Source of the DNA: a bacterium
GTDB lineage: Bacteria; Desulfobacterota; Binatia; HRBIN30; CADEER01
Assembly: GCA_019637795.1 (NCBI GenBank)
Contig: JAHBUY010000006.1
Span: forward strand, 50,330 to 114,329
Direction of reading: 5' to 3'
DNA length: 64,000 nucleotides
Shown: positions 1-7,576 of the stretch, one piece after another
How positions within the stretch are numbered: the stretch's first letter is position 1
How the letters are laid out: every line of letters begins with the position of its first letter
The notes under the pieces: generated by a model
Seen by the model: the letters and a program-made list of their open reading frames with translations, nothing else
Databases searched by the model: none
Told to the model about the DNA's origin: nothing
Position numbers and translations under genes: made by a program

Positions 1-759
1 ATGCGGGTGGAACGGCAGGCCTTTCCACCACAGGCGCAGCGCCTGCCAGTAGATCGCCGCCGAGACCGTCGCCGTCATCGCCGGGAAGCGCGCCAGGGCG
101 CGCGTCAGGGACGCCGTCGTGAGCGGGCGCCGCTCCAGCGCCAGCGTGGCGTCGAACACCCGCTCGCCGGCGCGCCAGTTGCGCATGTGCACCGCCAGGC
201 GGCGCCCCGGCGTCGTGAAGCGCCACTCGTAGTCCTGGTCCATCGGCATGAAGGGCGAGACGTGGAAGCGCTTGCCGAAACGGAAGCGCAGCATCCGCTC
301 CGGCCCGACGGCGTCGTCCGCCCGCAACACGTACGCGTGGCGCTCGTTCCACGGCGTGTTGGTGATCTCGGCGACGATCGCCGCCGGCGCCGCCCCGCCG
401 CCGTCCCAGCAGTAGTAGAAGGTCACCGGATTGAAGACGTAGCCGCAATAGCGCAGGTGGGTGAGCATGCGCACCGGACCGTCCGGGCGCGACCCGGTGC
501 GGGCCGCGACGAGATCGCGTACCGCCTCGCCGAGCGGCTGTCGCCGATCCCCCAGGTAGTCGGCGCGATGGAAGGCGGCGACGCCGCGCCGCTCGTAGCG
601 CCACAGCCAGCGCCCGGTGAACAGCGCGGGGAGCTCGTCGAGATCGAGGTAGAGCATGAACAGCCGGTAGCTGAAGACGTGCGGCCGCGGCGCGTGGCGC
701 CGGTGCCGCACGCGGCCGACATAGAGCGCGCTCGCCGGCGCCGCGGTCGCGGCGCTCAT
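1..759 (-). CDS. DUF1365 family protein (3' end beyond the window)
   Basis: The reverse strand is open from the ATG at 759 to the first base, about 253 codons with no stop, so the gene continues past the left edge. The protein begins MSAATAAPASALYVGRVRHR and carries FNPVTFYYC and EITNTPWNERHAY, which are typical of DUF1365. Its biochemical role is unknown. In many bacteria, including mycobacteria (ufaA1-Rv0448c-Rv0449c), DUF1365 is encoded with a CfaS-like methyltransferase and an FAD oxidoreductase, as here. Its ATG overlaps the stop codon of the upstream oxidoreductase in an ATGA, so the two are probably translationally coupled. It is the last visible gene of the operon headed by the CarH-like regulator. 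Confidence 0.85.
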   Translation of the reverse strand, partial: MSAATAAPASALYVGRVRHRRHAPRPHVFSYRLFMLYLDLDELPALFTGRWLWRYERRGVAAFHRADYLGDRRQPLGEAVRDLVAARTGSRPDGPVRMLTHLRYCGYVFNPVTFYYCWDGGGAAPAAIVAEITNTPWNERHAYVLRADDAVGPERMLRFRFGKRFHVSPFMPMDQDYEWRFTTPGRRLAVHMRNWRAGERVFDATLALERRPLTTASLTRALARFPAMTATVSAAIYWQALRLWWKGLPFHPH

Positions 760-2036
760 GCCGCGCGGGTCAGCGCCGTCGGTCCGTCCACCGCGAGCGC
801 CGGCGCCAGCCCGAGCTGACGCGCCACCGCCAGGCCGCTGCGCACGCCGTCCTCGTGGAACCCGTAGCCCCAGTAGGCGCCGCAGTAGAAGGTGCGATTG
901 ACGCCGCTGATCTCCGCCCAGCGCCGCTGCGCGGCGACGCTGGCGCGGGTGGCGGTCGGGTGGTGGTAGGTCATGCGGGCGATGACCCGCGCCGGGTCGA
1001 TCGCCGCGGAATGATTGAGGGTGACGCAGAACGGCTCCGGCGATTCCAATCCCTGCAGCAGGTTCATGTTGTAGGTCACGGTCGCCGCCTCCGGCGTGGC
1101 GGCGAGCAGGTGGTAGTTCCATGCCGCCCAGGCGCGGCGACGGCGCGGCAGCAGGCGCGCGTCGTGGTGCAGGACGGCCTCGTTGCGCTGATACGGCATG
1201 GCGCCGAGGATGGCGCGCTCGGCCGGGGAGGGGTCGGCGAGCAGGCGCAGCGCCTGGTCGCTGTGGGTGGCGATGATCACCGCCTCGAAGCGCTCGCTGC
1301 CGGCGGCGCTGGTGACGCGGACGCCGTCGGCGCGGCGTTCGATGCGCGACACCGGACAGGCGAGGCGGATGCGCTGGCGGAAGCCGCGGGTCAGCGGCTC
1401 GACGTAGCGCTGCGAGCCGCCGCTGACCACTCGCCAGCGCGGCCGGTCGCGCACCGACAGGAAGCCGTGGTTGGCGAAGAAGCGGACGAAATAGCGGGCC
1501 GGACACTCGTGGATGGCGGCGGGATCGGCGGACCAGACCGCCGCGCCCATCGGCACGATGTGCTGCTCGATGAAGCGCCGCGAGTAGCCGGTGGCCGCCA
1601 GGTAGGCGCCGAGCGTCAGGTCGTCGCCGGCGTCGAGCAGGCGCGGCGCCTCGCGGTAGAAGCGCAGGATGTCCGCCACCATGCGCAGGAACGATGGCCG
1701 CAGCAGGTTGCGGCGCTGCGCGAAGAGGCGGTTGAGGTCGGTGCCGTTGTACTCCAGGCCGTCGCGCTCGTCGCGGACGCTGAAGCTCATCGTCGTCTCG
1801 TGCGAGGCGACGCCGAGGCGCTGCAGCAGGCGGCAGAAGTTGGGATAGGTGCGTTCGTTGAAGACGATGAAGCCGCTGTCGACGTCGTAGCGGCGCCCGA
1901 AGCGCGCGATGCGATGGGTGTGGGTGTGCCCGCCGACATGGTCGCCGGCCTCGAAGACCACGAGGTCGTGCGCCGACGCGGCGAGCGCGGCGCTGACCAG
2001 TCCGGAGATGCCGGTGCCGATGACGGCGATGCGCAT
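756..2036 (-). CDS. FAD/NAD(P)-binding amine-oxidase-like oxidoreductase
   Basis: The 426-residue protein opens with a Rossmann dinucleotide motif (VIGTGISG, residues 5-12) and an acidic residue (E29) ending the second strand, the usual FAD-binding layout of the flavin-containing amine oxidoreductase/protoporphyrinogen-oxidase-like family. The GDHVGGHTHT stretch after it is typical of the subgroup encoded beside CfaS and DUF1365. By context it probably oxidises or desaturates a membrane fatty-acyl chain together with the neighbouring methyltransferase; the substrate cannot be read from sequence. It starts 7 bases after the cfaS stop and overlaps the DUF1365 start by 4 bases, giving a tight leftward operon. 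Confidence 0.88.
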   Translation of the reverse strand: MRIAVIGTGISGLVSAALAASAHDLVVFEAGDHVGGHTHTHRIARFGRRYDVDSGFIVFNERTYPNFCRLLQRLGVASHETTMSFSVRDERDGLEYNGTDLNRLFAQRRNLLRPSFLRMVADILRFYREAPRLLDAGDDLTLGAYLAATGYSRRFIEQHIVPMGAAVWSADPAAIHECPARYFVRFFANHGFLSVRDRPRWRVVSGGSQRYVEPLTRGFRQRIRLACPVSRIERRADGVRVTSAAGSERFEAVIIATHSDQALRLLADPSPAERAILGAMPYQRNEAVLHHDARLLPRRRRAWAAWNYHLLAATPEAATVTYNMNLLQGLESPEPFCVTLNHSAAIDPARVIARMTYHHPTATRASVAAQRRWAEISGVNRTFYCGAYWGYGFHEDGVRSGLAVARQLGLAPALAVDGPTALTRAA

Positions 2037-2043
2037 CGCGCCC

Positions 2044-3294
2044 TCAGGCCACGGTCAACGGCCGCCGCATCACCAGTTGCAGGTCGCTCAGGTAACGCAC
2101 CGCGAACGCCGCCTCGCAACTGGCGAGGTAGAACTCCCACAGGCGCAGGAAGCGCTCGTCGAACCCGAGCCGGCGCACCGCGTCGCGGCGCGCCAGAAAG
2201 CGCTGCCGCCAGTCAGCGAGGGTGCGCGCGTAGTCGGGCCCGATGTCGCGCAGCGATTCGATGCGCAGGCGCGTCACCCGTCGCAGCGAATCGGTGATGC
2301 CGTGCAGCGAGGCGAGCAGGCTGCCGGGGAAGATGTACTTGCGCAGCCAGTCGTAATCCCGCCGGTAGCGCGCGAAGCCCTGGTCGGGGATGGCGATGGT
2401 CTGCAGGAAGAGCGTGCCGCCCGGCGCCAGCAGCCGCTCGCAGGCGGCGAAAAAGGCGTCGTAGTAGGCGAAGCCAACCGCCTCGAACATCTCGATCGAG
2501 ACGAGGTGGTCGAAGCGCCCGCGCATGGCGCGATAGTCGCGCAGTTGGATGTCGACCCGGTCCCGCAGGCCGGCGGCGGCGACCCGCTCCGACGCCAGCC
2601 GCTGCTGCTCGGCGGACAGCGTCAGCGACGTCACCCGGGCGCCGTAGTGGGTCGCGGCGTGCAGCGCGAACGACCCCCAGCCGCTGCCGATCTCCAGCAC
2701 GTGCTGGCCGGCGCGCACCCCGATGGCGCGGCAGATGCCGTCGAGCTTCTCGCGCTGCGCCTCGGCCAGCGTCGCCCCCGGCCGCGCGTAGACCCCGGCG
2801 CTGTAGGTGAGCGACTCGTCGAGGAAGAGGCGGAAGAAGTCGTTGCCGAGGTCGTAGTGGTGGCGGATGTTGCGCCGGCTGCCGCGCCGCGTGTTCGCCT
2901 CGCGCAGGCGGCGCACGGCGTGCACGAGGCGCGACCCGAGCCGCCACGGCGAGGCGTCGTCGAGCACCGACTGGTCGCGCACCACCAGGGCGCACAGCCG
3001 CACCAGGTCGCTGCACGACCAGTCGCCGTCGACGTAGGACTCGCCAGCCCCGATGTCGCCGCCGAGCAGCAGGCGGCGGAAGAACCGCCATTCGTGCACG
3101 TGCAGGGCGAGCGGCTGCTCCCCCGCCGCCGGCACGCCGAGCTCGCGCACGCTGCCATCGGGCAGGGTCAGCGAGAGCCGCCCCTCGCGCCAGCGCGCCA
3201 GGCGATCGAGCACCACGCGCGCGGCGAGGCGATCCAGTTTTGGCAGCGACCGCTCGCGCAGGGCGTAGCCGGCCGTGGAGTGAAGTGAGGACAT
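2044..3294 (-). CDS. CfaS-family S-adenosylmethionine-dependent fatty-acyl methyltransferase
   Basis: The start is the ATG at 3294 (MSSLHSTAGY), giving 416 residues; the open frame extends further upstream but those residues look non-genuine. Family motifs are HYDLGNDFF (146-154), the SAM loop LEIGSGWGSFA (200-210) and SIEMFEAVG (267-274). It resembles cyclopropane-fatty-acyl-phospholipid synthase, which adds a methylene bridge from SAM to unsaturated lipid acyl chains. Aligned by eye with E. coli Cfa, the active-site Cys in YSCAYW is replaced (YSAGVY, 164-169) and the HTIG histidine is Gln (LQTIAIPD). That pattern is shared with UfaA1-type enzymes found with DUF1365 and an FAD oxidase, so branched-chain (methyl or methylene) lipid synthesis is as likely as cyclopropanation. 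Confidence 0.9.
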   Translation of the reverse strand: MSSLHSTAGYALRERSLPKLDRLAARVVLDRLARWREGRLSLTLPDGSVRELGVPAAGEQPLALHVHEWRFFRRLLLGGDIGAGESYVDGDWSCSDLVRLCALVVRDQSVLDDASPWRLGSRLVHAVRRLREANTRRGSRRNIRHHYDLGNDFFRLFLDESLTYSAGVYARPGATLAEAQREKLDGICRAIGVRAGQHVLEIGSGWGSFALHAATHYGARVTSLTLSAEQQRLASERVAAAGLRDRVDIQLRDYRAMRGRFDHLVSIEMFEAVGFAYYDAFFAACERLLAPGGTLFLQTIAIPDQGFARYRRDYDWLRKYIFPGSLLASLHGITDSLRRVTRLRIESLRDIGPDYARTLADWRQRFLARRDAVRRLGFDERFLRLWEFYLASCEAAFAVRYLSDLQLVMRRPLTVA

Positions 3295-3405
3295 CAGACG
3301 TTGCTCTCGGGCCCGCGACCGCCGGGGACAACCCGGCGGTCGCACGCGGTGGGGTCGGGAAGTGGACGCGGCGCCGCGGGGTCGCCGGACGGCGCCGCCG
3401 GCGGG

Positions 3406-3819
3406 TCAGGCCGCCTGGCGATAGAGGAAGCTGATCGGCTTGCGCTGCTCGAGCGGCACCCGCACCCAGGCCGCGACGACGCCGCGCACCCAGCTCACCT
3501 CGAGGCCGAACAGGTGGCAGAGGCGCACGAAAGAGAACGGCCACTCGACGTCGTCGAGCGCGATCCACTCCAGCGCTTCCTCCACCCGCCGCCGGTGGGC
3601 GAGATTGCCGTGGTGGTCGCGAATCTCGACCAGCGCCGACGCCAGCACCGCGGCGGCCAACTTCTTCTCCGGCGTCCACTGCGTCGCCGCCGGCAACTGC
3701 GCCGGCAGCAACTCGCCGCCGGCCATCAGATCGTCGATCACCGCCAGGCCGGCGCTCAGGAACGAGCCGCGCGGCGCCTCGCTCGCCGGCGATGGAACTG
3801 GGCCTCCTGCGATCTCCAT
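3406..3819 (-). CDS. conserved-looking hypothetical protein in the CarH-like operon
   Basis: I do not recognise the family of this 137-residue protein. It lies 33 bases downstream of the carH-like gene and about 110 bases upstream of cfaS on the same strand, so it is probably co-transcribed. It has no signal peptide or membrane segment. It looks helical, with conserved-type aromatic and charged clusters such as FSFVRLCHLFGLEVSWVRG and a basic C-terminus (RKPISFLYRQAA). Codon use matches the neighbours and the frame is clean, which supports a real gene. The C-terminal half could be a small nucleic-acid- or protein-binding module, but nothing in the sequence proves it. Confidence 0.7.
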   Translation of the reverse strand: MEIAGGPVPSPASEAPRGSFLSAGLAVIDDLMAGGELLPAQLPAATQWTPEKKLAAAVLASALVEIRDHHGNLAHRRRVEEALEWIALDDVEWPFSFVRLCHLFGLEVSWVRGVVAAWVRVPLEQRKPISFLYRQAA

Positions 3820-3852
3820 GACATGGCTCCTCTCTCGCGGGTCGCCCCGCGC

Positions 3853-4806
3853 TCAGGCCCCGCCGCGCTGGGCGCGCAGGCGAGCCGTTTCCGTCTCCAG
3901 CACCGACATCCGGTCGATGACCACGGCGCGCGTGGCGCCGAGCAGCGCCGCCGCAGCCGCCGCCTGACGGCCGCCGAGCCAGAGCTCGGTGGTCGCCGGC
4001 AGATCGCGCTCCACGCGCCGCACCTCGGCGACGCTCGCCTCGAGGCTCTCGGCGTTCGCCACGCCGAGCCCGACCACCGCGGCGTGCGACCGTCGCGCCG
4101 CCGCCGTCACCTCCGCCGCCGGCAGGTCGACGCCGAGATAGCACAGGCCACAGCCCGCCTCGGCGACGACCAGTCCCGCCATCAGCAACCCCAGCTCGTG
4201 GCGCTCGCCGCTCGCGGTCGCCAGCAGCACCGTCGGCTGTCCCGAACGCCCGCGCGTGCGGAGGACGCCAGCCAGCACGTTCTGCACGAGACCGGAGACC
4301 AGGTGCTCGTCGGCGACCGACAGCCGGCCGTCGCTCCAGCGCTCGCCGACGTCCACCATCAACGGCGCCGCGACCTGCTCGACGAACGCGCGCGCGCCGA
4401 GCGCCATCAACGCGTCGCCGACACAGCGATCGAGCGCCGCCCAGTCGAATCGCTCGAGAGCGTTCACCGCCTGCGTCAGGATCTCGCTGCTCGCCCCCGT
4501 CGCCGTCGCCGACGACCGGCTGGCCGGCTCCGCCGCCCCGACCAGGTCCTGCAGCGCCACCCGACTGAGCCGCGCCACGTCGCCGATCGCCCGCCCCGAG
4601 GACACCGCGCGCCGCAACAGACGCAACTGCGCGACATCCTCGGCGCTGTAGAGCCGCGCCCCGCGCGGCCCGCGGGTCGGAGCGACCACCCCGTAGCGCC
4701 GCTCCCAGGCGCGAATGACGTCGGCCGTCAACCCGGTCAGACGCGACACGGTCCGCAATGGCAATGCGTCGTGGCCGTTCTCCGACTTCGTCACCGCAGC
4801 GTCCAT
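3853..4806 (-). CDS. MerR-family regulator with cobalamin-binding domain (CarH/LitR-like photoreceptor)
   Basis: The start is the ATG at 4806 (MDAAVTKSEN), preceded by an AGGACGG Shine-Dalgarno sequence; a GTG at 4824 is an alternative. The 317-residue protein has an N-terminal MerR winged helix (about 16-75, with RAWERRYGVVAPTR), a helical bundle carrying W-x9-EH (W157, E167, H168) and a Rossmann B12 domain with E201-R-H203-x-x-G206 and YLG (223-225). W-x9-EH plus ExHxxG is the signature of CarH-type light sensors, which use adenosylcobalamin as chromophore, bind DNA as dark tetramers and fall apart in light. It heads the lipid operon on its own strand, so autoregulation is likely. B12 binding is well supported; light sensing is inferred from family. 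Confidence 0.9.
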   Translation of the reverse strand: MDAAVTKSENGHDALPLRTVSRLTGLTADVIRAWERRYGVVAPTRGPRGARLYSAEDVAQLRLLRRAVSSGRAIGDVARLSRVALQDLVGAAEPASRSSATATGASSEILTQAVNALERFDWAALDRCVGDALMALGARAFVEQVAAPLMVDVGERWSDGRLSVADEHLVSGLVQNVLAGVLRTRGRSGQPTVLLATASGERHELGLLMAGLVVAEAGCGLCYLGVDLPAAEVTAAARRSHAAVVGLGVANAESLEASVAEVRRVERDLPATTELWLGGRQAAAAAALLGATRAVVIDRMSVLETETARLRAQRGGA

Positions 4807-4849
4807 TTCCGTCCTGCCCCTCACAGCTCATCCACTAGCCTGCGGCGAA

Positions 4850-4935
4850 ACATCTGTCAATCTTTGTCTGTCTCTGTCACCCTTCTGTTCTCGATAAAGT
4901 CAGGTTTAGTCAGGTTCTGACCTTGACCGATTGCA
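4850..4935. promoter_or_regulatory. repeat-rich divergent control region, candidate CarH-like operator
   Basis: The 220 bases between the regulator (ATG at 4806) and the rightward ORF (ATG at 5027) are unusually AT-rich for this window. They contain GTCAGGTT twice as direct repeats exactly 10 bases apart (4899-4906 and 4909-4916), an AGGT-TCTG-ACCT inverted repeat starting at 4912, and several more TGTC/GTCA units between 4855 and 4880. On the reverse strand a TTGACA box (about 4854-4859) faces the regulator. One-turn spacing of direct repeats suits a MerR-type protein binding as dimers or tetramers over a shared promoter. No exact match to a published CarH operator is claimed. Confidence 0.5.
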
Positions 4936-5026
4936 AATGCCGGATAGAGTCGATCGAGTCGGCGGTAGGGAGGGCGGCGGGGTGGCGGAAGGCCCGCGGC
5001 GTGCCGGCAGCGAGAGTGGAGAGCGA

Positions 5027-5371
5027 ATGAGGGTCGTCGTCAGCGGAACGAGCGGACGCTTCGGGCGTCCCCTGGTCGGACGGGTGCGCGCGATCGCCGC
5101 GGTGCCGTCGCGCCAGCGGCCGCGGGCGCTGGTCGCCGCGTCGGTCATCGGCGTGCATGACGATCGGCAGCACCGCAGTGCCTTCACGGCCCACGCCGGC
5201 GGCACGCTGGTGCGCGACCGGGTCCGCTATCGCCTGCCGTTCCGTGCCCTCGACGATCTCATCGCCGGGGGGCCGGCCGCCCGCGACCTGCAGCGTATCT
5301 TCGACAACCGGCGCGGCGCCGTCGCCGCGCTCTTCGCCGCGCCGGTGGCAGACACCCAGGAGGCATCGTGA
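5027..5371 (+). pseudogene. internally deleted SDR (TIGR01777-like) / SRPBCC chimeric remnant
   Basis: The ATG at 5027 follows GGAGAGCGA and gives 114 residues. Residues 1-18 (MRVVVSGTSGRFGRPLVG) match the first strand and glycine loop of TIGR01777 epimerase-like SDR proteins. Residues 23-50 (AIAAVPSRQRPRALVAASVI, then GV) match a region about 90 residues further on in that family. Residues 58-105 (TLVRDRVRYRLPF, RDLQRIFDNRR) match the C-terminus of an SRPBCC lipid-binding domain. The Rossmann core and most of the SRPBCC fold are missing, so the ORF looks like the product of in-frame deletions and is unlikely to be an active enzyme. Its stop overlaps the GTG of the next gene (GTGA), so it may persist for translational coupling. 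Confidence 0.65.
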
Positions 5372-6447
5372 GCTCGCTCATCGCTTCACCGCGGCGCGCG
5401 GTCGCGGCGCCGCTCGACGCCCTCGTCCGCGCCGCCGTCGCCATCGGCGAATCCGGCCTGGTGCCCGATCCGCTCGCCCGTTTCGCCATCCGCCGCCTGT
5501 GCGCCGAGCGCCTGCGCGACGAGGGCCGGCGCGCCGACGGCGACGGCCATCGCGACGTCCTGCGCAGCCTGCGCCACGGACCGCTCGCCCTGCACGTCGA
5601 CGCCGCCAACGCGCAGCACTACGAGCTGCCGCCGGCCTTCTTCGAGCGCGTGCTCGGGGCGCGGCGGAAGTACAGTTGCGCGCTATGGAGCGACGGCATC
5701 GAGAACCTCGACCACGCCGAGGAGGCGATGCTCGACCTGAGCTGCCGCCGCGCCGGGCTCGAGGACGGGATGCGCGTCCTCGACCTCGGCTGCGGCTGGG
5801 GCTCGCTGACCGAGTGGATCACCGAGCGCTACCCGCGCTGCCGCGTCGTCGCGGTGTCCAACTCGCGGCCGCAGGGGGAGTTCCTGCGGGCCCTGCTGGC
5901 GCGCCGCGGCCGCGGCGACGTCGCGGTGGTGACCGCCGACGTCAACGACTTCGATCCGGGCGCCCGCTTCGACCGCATCCTCTCGATCGAGATGTTCGAG
6001 CACCTGCGCAACTACCAGGAGCTGCTGCGCCGGGCCGCCTCCTGGCTGGCGCCCGGCGGCCGCCTGTTCGTCCACGTCTTCGCCCACCGCGCCTACGTCT
6101 ATCCCTTCGAGCCGGCTGGCGCCGGCGACTGGATGGCCCGCACCTTCTTCACCGGCGGACTGATGCCGTCGCACGATCTGTTCGCCCACTTCCAGGACGA
6201 TCTCCGCCTCGAGGACCAGTGGTGGCTGCCGGGCTGGCACTACCAGCGCACCAGCAACGCCTGGCTGCGCCGACTCGACGCGCAGCGCGATGCCGTGCGC
6301 CAGCTCTTCGCCGCCACCTACGGCGCGGGGGAGGCGCGCCGCTGGCTGGCGCGCTGGCGTCTCTTCTTCCTCGCCTGCGCCGAGCTCTTCGGGTATCGCC
6401 GCGGCCGCGAGTGGGGGGTGTCGCACCATCGTTTCGCGCCGCGGTGA
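5368..6447 (+). CDS. second CfaS-like SAM-dependent methyltransferase
   Basis: It starts at a GTG (5368) with AGGAGG five bases upstream and overlaps the preceding ORF by GTGA. The 359-residue protein has HYELPPAFFERVLG (84-97), KYSCALW (101-107), the SAM loop LDLGCGWGSL (138-147) and SIEMFEHLRNY (206-216). Unlike the operon's other methyltransferase it keeps the Cys in YSCALW and a VHVFAHR histidine, so the two enzymes probably do different chemistry. It belongs to the CfaS/coclaurine-methyltransferase-like branch often found in light- or stress-induced lipid clusters. Divergent transcription from the CarH-like gene suggests shared control. The substrate is unknown; a membrane acyl chain is the best guess. 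Confidence 0.85.
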   Translation: MSSLIASPRRAVAAPLDALVRAAVAIGESGLVPDPLARFAIRRLCAERLRDEGRRADGDGHRDVLRSLRHGPLALHVDAANAQHYELPPAFFERVLGARRKYSCALWSDGIENLDHAEEAMLDLSCRRAGLEDGMRVLDLGCGWGSLTEWITERYPRCRVVAVSNSRPQGEFLRALLARRGRGDVAVVTADVNDFDPGARFDRILSIEMFEHLRNYQELLRRAASWLAPGGRLFVHVFAHRAYVYPFEPAGAGDWMARTFFTGGLMPSHDLFAHFQDDLRLEDQWWLPGWHYQRTSNAWLRRLDAQRDAVRQLFAATYGAGEARRWLARWRLFFLACAELFGYRRGREWGVSHHRFAPR

Positions 6448-6516
6448 GGCGGGCGACCGCGACGCCGCCCGCCGCCCGTTGAGTCCGCCGCCGCATTCGG
6501 CATATGCACTCGCCGC

Positions 6517-7572
6517 ATGTCGCGCGATCCGGTCCTCGAACGCTGTGCGCTGGCGGCGCTGGCGGCCGGGCGGGCCATTCGCGACGCGGTGCACGCGATG
6601 CCGCCCGCGGCGCGCGGGCACCCAGCGCCGGCGGCGCTGAAACCGGGGGAACAGATCGTCCTCGCGGTGGATGCCGCCGCCGAGGCGATCGGCCTGGCGC
6701 ACCTCGAGCGGTTGAGCGCCGAGATCGGCTGTCCGATCGCGCTGCTGGCCGATGCCGCGCGCGGCGCGCTGCTCACCGTCGGTTCGCGTGGGGGCGGCGA
6801 GCGGATCTACGCCATGCTCGACGCCGTCGACGGCACGATCAAGGTCGGCGGTCTCGGCAACGCCGCCGACGGCAGCGCGGTGCGCGTCGCCAACGACGGC
6901 GGCTGGGGCGTCGGCTTCGCCTGCACGGCGCCGACCCGCGCCGCACTCGACGCGCTCACCCTCGGCGACTTCGCCGTCGCCGTCGTGGTGGACGGCAACC
7001 CCACCCGGGTGCGCGTCCATCCGCACGAGGTGGTGGCGCTGCCGGACGACGCCGGCCCTGCGGCGTACGACCTGTCGGACCGCCCGGCGGTGCGCGCCGC
7101 CCTGCGCCGCGCGCCGCGGGTGTTCACGTCGACGCAGACGACGCTGGCGCAGGCGGTGGTCTACCTCGACGGCTTCCAGGCCTTCGACCGCCAGTCGGCG
7201 CTGGCCGGCGACGAAGCGTTGATCGTCGAGCTCTACCGCCGCCTGCTCAACCGCCACGAGGGCGGCGCCTTCGACGTCTGGCGCCAGTACGGCAACCTCA
7301 GCGCCCTGCTGCGCCTGCTGCTCGGCTGGCGCGGCGACCGGCCCTGGATCGAGTCGCAGGGCGGCGGCTTCGTGGTGGTGAACGAGAACCTGGCCAACCT
7401 GGTTCCGGCGGTGCCGCTGATCCTCGCCGCCGGCGGCTGCTCGGTCGACTTCACCGGCCGCCCGCTCGCCGAGCGGCGCCTGGTCGATGGCCGCGCCAGC
7501 GTCATCCACGCCGCCAACGAAGTGCTCTGCGCGCGGCTGCTCGCCATCGTCGGCGCCGCCGCCGGAGCCTGA
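6517..7572 (+). CDS. inositol-monophosphatase-like protein
   Basis: The 351-residue protein carries DAVDGT (102-107), the counterpart of the metal-binding DPxDGT motif of the inositol monophosphatase/fructose-bisphosphatase superfamily. A late GGCSVDFTGRPL and a C-terminal VIHAANEVL sit where the family has its second metal-binding region and terminal helix. The usual first-metal Glu pair upstream of DPxDGT is not obvious, so the substrate and even the activity are uncertain. The family dephosphorylates sugar, inositol or nucleotide phosphates with Mg2+. The MFS gene begins 4 bases after the stop, so the two are probably one operon. Soluble; no signal peptide. Confidence 0.65.
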   Translation: MSRDPVLERCALAALAAGRAIRDAVHAMPPAARGHPAPAALKPGEQIVLAVDAAAEAIGLAHLERLSAEIGCPIALLADAARGALLTVGSRGGGERIYAMLDAVDGTIKVGGLGNAADGSAVRVANDGGWGVGFACTAPTRAALDALTLGDFAVAVVVDGNPTRVRVHPHEVVALPDDAGPAAYDLSDRPAVRAALRRAPRVFTSTQTTLAQAVVYLDGFQAFDRQSALAGDEALIVELYRRLLNRHEGGAFDVWRQYGNLSALLRLLLGWRGDRPWIESQGGGFVVVNENLANLVPAVPLILAAGGCSVDFTGRPLAERRLVDGRASVIHAANEVLCARLLAIVGAAAGA

Positions 7573-7576
7573 GGCG

